From Odontesthes bonariensis (lineage: Eukaryota > Chordata > Actinopteri > Atheriniformes > Atherinopsidae), in contig NC_134514.1 of NCBI RefSeq assembly GCF_027942865.1, forward strand, positions 16,725,965 to 16,789,964: a stretch of DNA of 64,000 nucleotides, given 5' to 3'. The notes beneath the pieces are model-generated. The model was given only the letters and a program-made list of their open reading frames with translations. It did not search any database and had not been told where the DNA came from. The position numbers and the translations under genes were made by a program. Positions 54,001 through 63,986 of this stretch are shown here, in pieces. Every line of letters starts with the position of its first letter. Position 1 is the stretch's first letter.

Positions 54001-57000
54001 ACACCACTAGCAACACGTTTTCTTTTTTTAATTATTATTATTTTTTTTTTGGGCTTTTTGCACCTTTATTGGAGAGGACAGTTGAAGATAGACAGGAAAC
54101 AGGTGGCAGAGAGAGGGGGAATGACATGCAGCATAGGCCGTCCAATGCAAGACTCAAACCGGGGCCAACTGCAGCAAGGACTATAGCCTCTGTACATGGG
54201 GTGCCTGCACAACCCACTATGCCACCGACTAACCCTAGCAACATGTTTTTTTGTTTTTTTTTAAATGTCATATGTGCAGAATGTGGTTTGGAATTTATTT
54301 CCAAACAGAAGTTCAGATTTTGACTAATTAGACCACAGGACCTTTTTCCACTTGGCCTCATTTTTGTTGTGCTTCTATTCTTTGCATCGTTCGGTTTTAA
54401 CTTGCAGTTTCGTAAGTGGTAACCATCTGCGTTCGACTTGACAGGTACCAACTGTCTTGGAAATTAGGCTGTGTAAACAACAGATCAGATGACTATATTG
54501 TATGCGGACTGTAAAGATGTCACCGGTAGCAATAAAAACACACGACATAACCACCAGATTTCCTCCCTCCTCAGCTCATTGTTTGGGTTTCATGACCAAC
54601 ACCTTCAGCTTTATTTGCAGACATGAGCTGCTGTTTTCTGTTGAAAGAATCTGTACATCACCTGACTCCTGGAATGTTGGACAGTTACCAACTAACAGGT
54701 GACACAAACATTTGGACATAAACAGGATTATTATTCAATGTTTATGCTATCCTGTTCCGCTGGATGTTTAAATTAATATAATTCATAAAGTTTATGGTGA
54801 TGATTGTAAATTGTCTTAATATTCTTTTTAATTTTTTTATATCTATAAGTGGAAAAATAGACACGCACACAGACATTGATTTGATCTTTAACAAACTTGC
54901 ATGAAACTGATGTAATGTTTCTTCTACTCTTATGAATGAAGGTTTCATCTCCATCCTTACTGGCTGTAAGCCGTCTTCTCCAAAAGGCCAGTAATCACCA
55001 CACACTGCCTCTCATCCCTGTGTAATGACCACAGACTGAAATACGATTAGGAAGAGAGAGTTAGGAAGAGTCTACCAGCACCACGAGATGGAAAGTAATG
55101 GGTTGTAGGGTGTAGACATCCATTATGCGGTCTGTTTCCTGAAAGATGCAGAAGTCGTCAGCCTCAAATAGCATCTTACGTGTGTCGGACAGGATGGAGT
55201 CATTTACATCAGACAAACTGGGTCCAGGTGGATGAACTCACTCACACTTCAGGATGCTGAAGTACTAGGGAAAAAAGTGGTGAACTAAGATGGTTAAACA
55301 GTTTGTTGATAAATCAATTAAGCTTAAGGAACATACACATTGATGAGGATACCGATTCATAGCCAGGGCCCTAAAGTGATTTCTATTTAATTTACAAATA
55401 TATTTTGTCTCATTTACAGCTGAAGAAGCCTTTTGGGCAAGAAGTGCATTATCTTCATGATGAAAACAATTCATTTCTCTTTGATTCAGCACTAGCAGAG
55501 CCCTTTAGATGCTGATAGATGAATGCACAGCATGCAGTGTGAGCGCTGGAGTTTTATTGTATATCTAAATGCATACACATAGTATGAACTATCAAAGCTT
55601 TCTGCACCTGCATGACTCTGCTCGTTGAGTACACACTGATGAATTAATATGGTCCTGTTTAAGGAGAGCCTGACATGTCATCAGTTTTGGCCCTACAGCC
55701 TGGAGTGCTTGGAGAGGACAGTTTGTGATTTGTTTGCCTCTCTGCAGGGCTTCAGGTCCGCTGAGAGTACCATAAGAGGCAGGGTGGCATGCAGGAGCAG
55801 ACGCTCCAGTGAGGGTGGTAATGTGAAATGAGACAGCGATGGTGAGGATGATGGCAGAGCGTATGAGGGTAAATGTCTGTTTGAAATGTTTCTGGCAACG
55901 CTGTATGATGAATGAGGTGGATAATAACTTTTAAATAACATATTGACACCGGGGTGAGGCCTGTGTCTTGGTTAAACGTCGAGATCGTTAAAGTATTTCT
56001 CACTGTTAACTCTTGAGTGCATTTTTCACATGCATTTGCGGGCTCTTTAAAACATCTATTCGATGCACTTTTTCTTGTGCTTTGCTAATGTAAAACTGGA
56101 GAGGGCTGCTCTGGCGCCTTTTTAAGAAAGTCTACTTGTACTCTACAAATTACTGAATTAAAACAGGCTGTGCCACAAAAATTACTCCGTACATAGAGGT
56201 TAAGATTGAATGCTGTTACTGTTTTGCAGTCAGTGCAACCAGCTTACCAGTTAAGGTTAACGTGCTATTATTCATTTTTCCGCTAATTGAGAGCATTCAA
56301 AAGGAAGATAGCTCCTTTCTTATGTAGACCTTAAAAAAAAGAGGAACAAAAATAAAATAACAAACTCAACTTAAAGAATCATCAAAAGATGTATAACTTT
56401 ACATCCTCAAACTGTCTTTCTTAACGTTATGTTACTATTACTTCACAACAGTGACTGTTTACCATTGGAGAGTGCCAAAGAAAGTTTCCTTGCAACCAGT
56501 TCAAACATCCCTAAAGTCAAACTTACTAACTCAGACATTTAACTTCTAACCTGATTAAGTTAACATATTGAAACTAGAAAAAAGGGCTAAAAGGAAGAAC
56601 TTAACTCACAAACCAATTGGTGGACGTATTAATGTGATGCCAGCTATATTTCTGAATGGAGTAACTGAGGCAACAACCTGACAAAAGTGCCATCAGCTCA
56701 AATTGTGAAAGTTTTTTTTTTTTATGATTCCCTGTTGCAATCTACAAGTTTACAGGAAAAACATGTTATCTTGTGAAAAGAAGCTGAGGACACTGATGTG
56801 CGTTTGTTTCTACCATGTGTGTACCAAATGTCACCCATAAATAGTTAAATCTAAAAAATATTTTGAGATTCCCAGAAGTCCAACAAATTGTGCAATTTTA
56901 GAAAATTCCCACAAACTCAAATAGTATGCTAACTTCCTAAAAAGTCAACAACATCTCGACACTTGTTTCTTTTCCCTCTCTGTTGAAACTGCATTTGTCT

Positions 57001-59211
57001 CACACATGTCAGACCTCCCCCAGGGCTAACTTAAGTCTGTAATCTACAGATACACCTGTCTTTTAAAGTTTTTTTTTTTTTGTCTGGCAATCCCCGACCT
57101 TTCGAAACTTTTTTTTTTTCCAGTCCATCCTTTTCCTTTTTGTGTAACCTTTACAACAGACAGGCAAACTGTTTCAACCACATCCTCCTTGATGGAGATA
57201 TGATTCTGTTGCGCCTCTGAGCTAAACATGTCAGTAGATTAATTCACCACATAATTTCTGATTTTTGGGGCCTGCTTATTGTCACCCTCTTCTGATCTCT
57301 GTATCAATATGTGAACGACTGCTTTTGCGCGAGGTTTGGCTAGTTCATGAGAGTCCAGAGGTCATAGGAAGGTCTGTGTCTCATCCCACCGGTAGTTTAA
57401 TTTGTCCTGGCTCTGGACTTGCTCCCTCTGGCCCCTCGCACATTGTCTCTAGCTTATTAGTTTTCAGGCCAGGCCCTAGCAACAGGGAAACATTTACACA
57501 ATGTACAAAGACACTCAATCAGCACAAGTCATTAATTAGGCTATTGTTTGTTGGATATTTCATGGAGGAAATGGAGAATTGTTGATAGAGAAGAGGAGTG
57601 AGGTGACAAAGAAGCTTCCCGAGCCAGCTGCTACTCCTCTCTCTGCCCAGGATGAGTAAGCAGCCAGCTGCTGCTGTCTGGGCTACCTGTCTGCAGTCTG
57701 TCACGCCTTAAAGGTCAATGCAAGAATCCGTTGTGATTTTGCCATGTACCGTTGCATAAGTCCGTGTTAAGGACACCTGATGGTTATTAAACTTGGAAGT
57801 GTGATCACGCTGTTCATGTTTTATTGGAGACGGATGCTGACAGATGGGCTGTGGTCCATCTTAACAAGGTAAACTACAGTCTCAACTGACACTGATACTG
57901 AACATACAGTTGTGTTGTCATCTAGTTTTAACACCAAAGTGCCGACAACTCTGTTGCATTTGCTGTTACAGAAGCTTGAAACGTGGGTTTGATGTGGCTC
58001 CATCCAGCTCACAGAATGCATGATCTTATGCAGTATTCAGATTTATTGGCCACTGTCATTTATTTTTTTATTTTTTTAAAAAGCCTTAATGTTCCCCAGA
58101 GAAGATCATCAGTGAGCATCAATAAGCAAATGAGTCAAAGTTGGTGTCTGAACAACACTTCTGTGAACACAAAATGATCGTTTACAGAAGAAATGTTTGA
58201 ACAAAATATTATTGGAACTATTTCTGAGGAGCTGTAAGGGCTGAGGACTGATTATGAGAGGAGAGCAATTCATAGAGACAAACCTGCTGCATTCTTCTTG
58301 GGTGCAAGTCACAAGTAAAGCAAGATTTTGAATAGGAAGCATTTAAGGTAAAGCACTGTTCTTCCAAAATGTAGCAGCAATGTGAGTGACTGACAACCCT
58401 TCTCCTTTTAGTCTTGCTTGTGTCGGGATAGAAAACTACAACACTCTACATCCTCGGACTGATCCAGAACCGTTTTCTCTGTGTGCACAGAATCAGACAT
58501 TCCCCTTTCATGGATGTTTCACGCAATGGGAGGTTGTCAGTGTGAGGCGTGTTCCTACTGCTGGAAATACTTTGGTTAAGGCGACATGTAGAGCATGTTA
58601 AATACACATGCCACAAAAATGATGTTGCTGTCATGAAACTTGTTCTTAATTTGGTCATAAGCAACAGTCTCATGCAAGTCCTTCAGCATCTGCCTTCATG
58701 GTCAATGTCTGACAGATAACATCTCTCCTGTCAGACATTGACAGTGTGTTGGCATCTTTGTGTGATTTACCTCCATCCTGATGTTTTTATTATTCTAATT
58801 CTGAACAATTTCTATAAACTTTTGTACTTGGGAGCAGCCAGTTAATGTCCATAAAACACCAGAGTTGCTGAGAATGTTTACAAAGGACTTGATTTATGTC
58901 TTTTAGATGATTGAATTTGAATATGTGAACAGCAGGGACTGCCTCTAACCATAACCTTCTCTTTTCTTCAGATTGCAGGCTTTATTAATGCCATTCATCC
59001 ATTTTGTGGTGACAAGGAGAACTTGACGGCCTTCCGCTTCTACGCTCTCAATCCCATTGCGGATCCCTGGGTCTTTATCATCTGCCGAAAGTCTGTGTTT
59101 CGCCACCTGTGCTCTCTGCTGAGTTGCTGCTTCAGCAAAGGAGCTGTGAAGACGAAAGCCCACTGCGCCTTATCTTTACCCCTTGATAACGCCATAGAGC
59201 GAAGCTCCTAG
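34720..59211 (+). CDS. ptgir: prostacyclin (IP) receptor-like prostanoid GPCR
   Basis: A seven-helix, Gs-type receptor for a prostanoid, most likely prostacyclin, at the cell surface. Coding exons are 34720-35553 (278 codons, donor ACT|GTGAGT) and 58972-59211 (79 codons, acceptor TTCTTCAG), giving 357 residues. The start is the first ATG after an in-frame TGA at 34681. Three N-glycosylation sequons are at residues 2, 8 and 12. The prostanoid hallmarks are present: DLLGT in helix 2 (70-74), ERC replacing DRY (124-126), QYCPGTWCF in extracellular loop 2 (171-179), and FRFYALNPIADPW in helix 7 with Arg at about 300. The phrases MAVERCLA.SHPY, CNGSV..SLC.MHR and EIDHL.LLAL match IP receptors better than EP2 or DP. 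The intron within helix 6 (CSLPLT|IAG) is the family's usual site. The tail is short, with a Cys pair at about 330 that may be palmitoylated, and has no C-terminal CAAX box. EP2 or DP identity is the main alternative. Confidence 0.88.
36071..36098. repeat. (GT)n microsatellite
   Basis: About 14 GT units in the ptgir intron. Confidence 0.9.
42895..42915. repeat. (CCA)n trinucleotide tract
   Basis: About seven CCA units in the ptgir intron. They read as poly-Val on the minus strand in a short, unconvincing frame. Confidence 0.85.
44995..45616 (+). mobile_element. degraded LINE ORF2 C-terminal fragment (CR1/L2/Rex-like)
   Basis: Broken frames on the + strand read AFISSRLDDCNSSL, then QNAAARLLA, then LHWLP, then a KILVLTFGALHG-like stretch. 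These are in the order found at the end of the reverse transcriptase protein of CR1/L2/Rex-type non-LTR elements (usually SRLDYCNSLL...QNAAARLL...LHWLPV). The 3' end, GAAAGGTGCTATACAAATTT followed by TTACTT repeats, is also typical of these elements. Stops and shifts make it a pseudogene. No target-site duplication was identified. Confidence 0.75.
45617..46844 (+). other. ptgir: ptgir intron, between LINE and palindromic element
   Basis: Plain AT-rich intronic DNA with a short poly-A run near 46803-46815. No gene was seen. Confidence 0.55.
46849..47768. mobile_element. 920-bp palindromic TTAA-target DNA element (Kolobok-like)
   Basis: The whole element is one near-perfect palindrome. The arm 46849-47301 is mirrored by 47314-47768 around a loop of about 12 bp. 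It begins AGGGGAACTCCGGGGC and ends in the reverse complement of that, flanked by TTAA on both sides (46845-46848 and 47769-47772). A TTAA duplication with AGGGG ends suggests the Kolobok superfamily more than piggyBac, which usually starts CCC. A 5-bp TCAGG also flanks both sides and could be an alternative duplication. Mismatches are concentrated near 46950-46985 against 47630-47665. There is no transposase. It sits in the sense-transcribed intron of ptgir. Confidence 0.75.
48634..48731 (+). repeat. dispersed repeat, copy 1
   Basis: Shares GAGGCTGGTGTTAC, AAAAGGCAAACCAAGC, CAAACCCTGC and a CTGTAAG end with the copy at 50061-50148, with about 10 bp of extra sequence in the middle. Class unknown. 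Confidence 0.65.
50061..50148 (+). repeat. dispersed repeat, copy 2
   Basis: Second copy of the segment at 48634-48731, about 1.4 kb downstream in the same orientation. It lacks a short central piece of the first copy. Confidence 0.65.
50873..51911. mobile_element. scrambled inverted-repeat DNA element with MADF frame (Harbinger-like)
   Basis: Block A (about 50873-51112) recurs inverted at 51526-51760, and block B (about 51113-51265) recurs inverted at 51761-51911. The order is A, B, MADF frame, A', B', not the A B - B' A' expected of a simple palindrome, so the element is rearranged. PIF/Harbinger elements usually encode a Myb/MADF-type protein besides transposase, which makes that family the best guess. 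No transposase, clear terminal repeats or target duplication were found. Both arms are rich in CpG compared with the surrounding intron. Confidence 0.65.
51223..51513 (+). pseudogene. MADF (Myb/SANT-like) domain protein fragment of a DNA transposon
   Basis: A 96-codon frame with an ATG near 51232 (MTNRMDQFETRL...). The region RLYRHLYETVVKQHRDHVN..NWWTEIGRTLG...CKNVWKKLRDRYVKTKRR has the shape of a MADF DNA-binding domain: helix one with aromatic residues, a WW..I core, and a W..LRDRY closing helix. After the domain it runs out at a TAA at 51511, just before block A' starts, so the C-terminal part usual in these proteins is missing. Its first codons recur on the minus strand at about 51764-51808 within block B', showing the copy arose from a duplicated and rearranged element. 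A functional protein is unlikely but not excluded. Confidence 0.6.
51912..54006 (+). other. ptgir: ptgir intron, between MADF element and SINE
   Basis: AT-rich intron. The frame at 52853-53113 and others have no recognisable domain. No repeat could be bounded. Confidence 0.5.
54022..54234 (-). mobile_element. tRNA-derived SINE, minus orientation
   Basis: On the minus strand the element carries a pol III A box (TGGCATAGTGG, 54214-54224) and B box (GGTTTGAGTCT, 54150-54160), followed by a body ending CTCTCCAATAAAGGTGCAAA and an A-rich tail (the T/AT-rich stretch at 54022-54050 on +). It is flanked by an imperfect 15-bp duplication, CTAGCAACA[C/T]GTTTT, at 54007-54021 and 54235-54249. It is inserted antisense to ptgir in its large intron. 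Confidence 0.8.
54250..58971 (+). other. ptgir: ptgir intron, distal part
   Basis: The last 4.7 kb of the intron ends in a T- and C-rich tract and TTCTTCAG before coding exon two. It contains a 15-bp perfect-stem hairpin at 58701-58742. The reading frames here have no recognised domain. Confidence 0.55.
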
Positions 59212-59808
59212 AAGTGACAGTTTCACAGGTCAACATGAATTACAGTTTAGAACCCACAGAAACCCTTGGATGTGAAAGATGAAGGACTAGAGAGGGCAAG
59301 ACTGCCCGGTCTGAAACACTGGAGCAAAACTCTGAAATCTCTCTAACATTTCAGTATGAGAGTATGAGACTCCTATACTCACAATTTGTGGGCACAGACA
59401 CAAAGTATCTGCCACAAAGGAAATGTTGGAACATTTGCACTTGGTGTTGATTTTCCACTGACACATGGACCTTGTTTCAACTTTAAGAGAGCAGTTGTGT
59501 CATGAAACAAAGCACTGTGACTTGGCACAAAGGAATGCATTCAACCATATCAAGTTGACGGATTATATACTGTAAAATACAAATATGTGTTTGGATAAAG
59601 CTATATGGGCATAAAACATGCATGAATGTATACTCTTCTTTTTTTCCCTCAATCAGTATTTACCTGAGAGCATCCATGATATGATATGAGATGTAGATCA
59701 CACTCAACATTAAGATCTATTTCACCTCGTGGTGATATCTGACTAACTATTTAACGTACGGTGGACATAGTACATTTTGGGAATTTTCTTCCACAGTGTG
59801 TTTGTAGC

Positions 59809-60072
59809 GGCTGTGGCACAGTGGTTAGAGTCGGTCATCCAGTGGCGGTTCAATTCCCACTCTCAACACTTAAAAAGATTGGTGAAACTGACAGCTGGAG
59901 GCTGTCACGGCCGAGGTGCCCTTGAGCAAGGCACTGTACCCCCATGCTCCCCGGGTGCTGTGAATGGCTGCCCACTGCTCCAGGTTGGCATCTGTCTCTA
60001 TGAGTGTGTGATGGGTTAAAAGCAGAAACAAATTTAGTGTGTATATGCATGACGATAAATCTGATCTTAATC
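59809..60072 (+). mobile_element. tRNA-derived SINE in the ptgir 3' region
   Basis: A box TGGCACAGTGG at 59814-59824 and a perfect B box GGTTCAATTCC at 59847-59857, 23 bp further on. The body has GTGCCCTTGAGCAAGGCAC and CCCGGGTGCTGTGAATGGCT, a combination seen in abundant teleost tRNA-derived SINEs. It ends near GGTTAAAAGCAGAAACAAAT and a GACGATAAATCTGATC tail. A 7-bp TTGTAGC at 59802-59808 and 60073-60079 is a possible target duplication. It is in the same orientation as ptgir. Confidence 0.75.
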
Positions 60073-61994
60073 TTGTAGCTTTGTTTGCAGATGTGAAAAG
60101 TCTGCGAGTTTCAAAACTTTTGTCTCCACTAAAACTAAGTGTTTTCTTGCATTGCTTTCAAGCTGGAACTGAGACTGAGGCACCTTGCTTTTATCACACT
60201 CTTTCGGCATTACGTGAAAGCACAGAGGCAGTATGGGGGGGGTCAAAGTTGATCAGTAGCTGATTGGCCTCTGACTTGGCAAATGAGGAGCCAGCTGTGA
60301 TGCTGTCATCAGTTTAGCTGGTTTTGCTTTGCCCGCTGACAGTGTGTAAGCACACAGAGATGCTGGGCTGAGCTATTTCAGTCTTGCATGTGTGAATTAA
60401 CAAAGAGGAACAGCGGCGGGTTAACAAGTACGCCTTTTTTGCAGCAATAAGCCACAATTGATGTGTGAAAAGGACTTACGTCGCCTGGTGAGTACACTGC
60501 CCTTAGGTTGCCTGAAGCACCTCATTTGCAGTCCAGCTTTTTATTCTAGTACTTGTCTATATCATCATGTAAAATATTTGCATGACATATGCTAGCTTGG
60601 AAAGCTTTAAACAAATAATGAGCATCTTTGCTTGCAGCCCACCATTTTTGGTTAAAACAAAAAGTAGGAGCTGAAATGGAGAAATTCAGGCAGAATGGTA
60701 CGAGAATGCATTTACAATAGGAAAAAAAAACTGGTTTTGAACATTAAAGACTGTAAAATGATGATGCTGGTGCAGATTAGCTCTTAAACCAAATGACTAA
60801 GAAAAGTCAAGGAATTGCACAGTTCTGTTTATCTTATGGTGAGCGGCTATGTCTACAGAGGATTTAATGAATTTCAATATTCTATAAATTCAATATTGGT
60901 TGATATTTTATGATGGACATAGATGGTGAACCTGGGTGAAAACAATTGAACATTTCTTATTAAGTCAAACCAATTTCAAGTAGACTTTGTAGACTTATGT
61001 GTTGGGCTTCCACATTTCCTTACTCAAAGCGCTGGTCATTCTTTTTAGAAACCCAAAACCCAACTGACAGACATAAACATTTCATCACCCGTTTTTCCGT
61101 TTGCAGCACATTGAGAAAAGTCAGAAAAATGTGAAAATGTACTATTTTGTTTTGATGTATAATCAAATCTTGTCTTTATAGTCGTTGTGCTCAAGTAATA
61201 AGAAGGAGGGACTTGAAAAAATGAACAAAGCTAATTAAAAGTAGTCCATTCATTTGGGCTCAAGTTAAAGGGCTAAATGTGAATCACCACATGTTTGCTC
61301 AGAGGGAGATTTTAGTTTCCTTCCTTTGCCCTCAGATGACTTTCTTTTGTGATTTATTTTTTTTTTTCCCCCTGGGTCTAAAGTAAAAAATAAATTAAAA
61401 TAATCTTCAGTGAAAAAATCCCATCAGTTCATCTGACTTTGAACTATTTTATGTGTCACATTTAAGTTAAAAGGCCTCTTATTTTCAAATTAGGCTAACA
61501 CTGACAACCCTTTGTCTCATTATTGCACAGAGACGAGATTCCCCCTCGTCCTCTCACAGATTTCAAATCTTCCTATATTTGTTGCGAATGTTTAAGAGCC
61601 ATGTGCTTTTAAAGATGTCTGCTGCTGCAACATGTGCCGTGAGAATGTGTCCTTTGTAGACTCTGTCGCGACATTACTTTGAGTGTTAATCCTTTTACAC
61701 TGTGCGTTACGTTTTGAGCTCTTCTGATTGTGGTGCTTTGTGTTGGTTTCTGCACCAGATTGCAACGATGTAAGAATAACAGGCAGCGTTAGATGATTTA
61801 TGGCTGCTTTAGGCAGTTACTTTTTGCTTATGCGCAGTCATGCATGACCCAGTCAAACACGTTCCTACCTGCACATTTTCCTCTCCGAGTATACATTGTG
61901 AATGAATGTATTTCAACTGTAAATGTATTAAAATGAATGAAAACAATTTTGGACAACGTGTTTCCTTCTGTGATACAGATTTTTGTTCATGTGA

Positions 61995-62000
61995 AATAAA
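61995..62000 (+). promoter_or_regulatory. ptgir: poly(A) signal, candidate for ptgir
   Basis: AATAAA followed by ATCATAAAAG and a run of A. It is the best-looking signal downstream of the receptor stop codon. Confidence 0.35.
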
Positions 62001-62020
62001 ATCATAAAAGAAAAAAAAAT

Positions 62021-63084
62021 GCCTCGCAACTTATGTTTGTGCACTTACTTACAGTTTGCCAAGTTATGTGACATTTTATCTCACAAGAGACGCGAGTCCT
62101 AGTTTTTTAACATGATACATATGTTATGATACATTATGATACATGTGTCTAATGTAACAGCCAAACTAGAGTATCTGTTGTATTTACATATCATTTTACA
62201 GGAGGAGAGTCTGACAACATTCAACCCCCAGAATTTGTATTTTCATGTTCACCAACATGGAGAACAGACATATGCGTGCTGTCAGAAATAGTTTTTAAAT
62301 GCTCAACATTTTGTGTTTGTAGCAAATCAGAAATCATGACAGATCAAGAACAGGCTGGTGGATCTGAACTTCATTATTCAGTGCCACAGAGCTAAAAACA
62401 CTCAAATATTTATGCGACAGGCTGTTTTAGGTGTGTATATAAAAAAAGAAATATTAGCTGTACTTTATTACTAGATTGATATAATGTAGTTACATGTTTA
62501 AGTCTTGTGCAAAAGTTTTGCAGAGAAGCGCGGCAGAGCTGTGATCGGCCCTGCAGCACCACCGTGTGGGCAACTAATGTTATCCTCCATAACTAAATGT
62601 GTTGTTCTACTTTCCAGTAACAAAATGTCAAGAGAAGATTCTGCTATAAATCACCACAAACCCTCATCTGTTTCCTGGACTTGCATTACTCAATATTACC
62701 CCAGGGTTTTGAATCAAGAACAGTCCACATCCGAGAGTAATTATGTGACTCAGTGGTCTGTTTTGTGAGCAGCTGAGGTGAGAGTGACGAACAGCATTGA
62801 AGGGGTTGGATTCATCCATAAAATATGAGACCTTTTAAAGGAATTTCTTTTTAGAAAGTATAGACGAGATAAACTTTCTAAATCAGTCGATTAAGCTGCT
62901 TTACGTTTTAATCTTTGTCAGATTTTAAACTGTCATCATCCAACATATAGTGTGTCGTTTTCACCAAAACCCTTAATCTCTTAATGTAGTTAATCAAGTA
63001 CCTTGATTTTTATCTTAAAATTCACAACTGTCAGTTAAAAACACTGTTAAACAAGGTTGAAAAGGAAACAACATTTAGACAGCA
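62021..63084. other. ptgir-slc3a2 intergenic gap
   Basis: About 1.1 kb between the convergent gene ends. The 87-codon frame at 62505-62768 has no recognisable domain. I see nothing else. Confidence 0.5.
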
Positions 63085-63102
63085 ATGATGCCACAGAATC
63101 AT

Positions 63103-63108
63103 TTTATT
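63103..63108 (-). promoter_or_regulatory. poly(A) signal of slc3a2-like gene
   Basis: TTTATT on the + strand, that is AATAAA on the minus strand, about 100 bases past the TAG stop at 63210-63212. This implies a very short 3' UTR. Confidence 0.6.
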
Positions 63109-63209
63109 TTCACCACATATCAAACCTTAAAAAAAAAAAAAAAAAAAGTTTTCAGATATTAGTCTGTGAAAGAAAAGCTCGCATGCCAGCACCCTAAATG
63201 TCAACAGCT

Positions 63210-63986
63210 CTACGAGTAGCTTCCTGCCTTAAACAGTTTGATTGCGATGGCCTCGTTAGGCTGCAGTTTAAGCGTGTACAGAGACGTCGAGCCCAAGTGG
63301 TTCATCCCAGTGCTGGCCACAAACACTCCCGTTTCAGGCAGGCTCGGGGCCCAAGCAGGATCCAGGGAGTGAGGCTCGGGCCCAATGTTGAGCAGCACGA
63401 GAAACTCTACACATCCCCAAGAGCGCAGGAAGGCCAGGATAGGGGGAGAAGTGGAGTTGGAGGAGGAAGAAAAGTTTGAAGAGGTGTTGAAGGAGAGGAA
63501 GGTGAAACTGCCGTACAGGAGGGCTTCTTCTCTGGCTTTTGAGTGGCTTAGGGTGGTAAAGAGAGCAGTCGCTCTCTTTTTAGTCTTCTGAGGGTGGAAT
63601 TGTGGAGACACATGAAAGTTAAACATGTTCAAAATCATCCAACAGCTTTACATGACTAGCATTAGTATCATTTGGTAAAATAAGTCAGAGGACAGGACCG
63701 AGGATTTTTAGACGAACAGCTGACATCATTACTCACTCTGTTGGCGTCTGATGGCTCATCCGTCTCTCTGTGTGATAATCCTCCTCCCTGAGACTCACTC
63801 TGTATTGGTTGGGGGGAAATTTATCTGACATCAGCCTATAAATGATTAATGAGTCAAAAGTCTCAGACAAGGCTTTACCTGAGTTTGGCCGGTCTCTGCA
63901 TTGTACTCCAAAGCAGGGGATCCTGGCAGAGTCATCATCAACATCAGGAGTAACTTCTTCAAATCCTGAGGTGCCTCACCTCCAAC
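63210..63986 (-). CDS. slc3a2: 4F2 cell-surface antigen heavy chain (CD98hc)-like, C-terminal part
   Basis: The heavy chain of heteromeric amino-acid transporters: a type II membrane protein whose glucosidase-like ectodomain escorts LAT-type light chains to the plasma membrane. Three minus-strand exons are seen: 63879-63986, 63737-63799 and 63210-63587, with clean GT-AG sites and phase 0 joints. They encode 36, 21 and 125 residues, ending TAG. The first reads LLLMLMMTLPGSPALEY, matching the LLLFTLPGTPVFSY region of 4F2hc. The last reads SKAREEALLYGSF...ILAFLRSW..VEFLVLLNIG and ends LKLQPNEAIAIKLF, matching the terminal beta-sandwich domain. The usual YGDEIGL after the TLPG strand is not conserved. 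A Ser/Asn-rich insert in the last exon has three glycosylation sequons. The upstream exons lie outside the window. Which teleost copy (a or b) is unknown, and an SLC3A1-like identity is less likely. Confidence 0.8.

Larger units (their letters stand above)
59212..62020 (+). other. ptgir: ptgir 3' UTR (inferred)
   Basis: Sequence after the TAG is noncoding. Candidate AATAAA hexamers lie at 61389-61394 and 61995-62000; the second is followed within 15 bases by a run of A. If the second is used the 3' UTR is about 2.8 kb and includes the SINE at 59809-60072. Earlier polyadenylation is possible. Confidence 0.4.
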
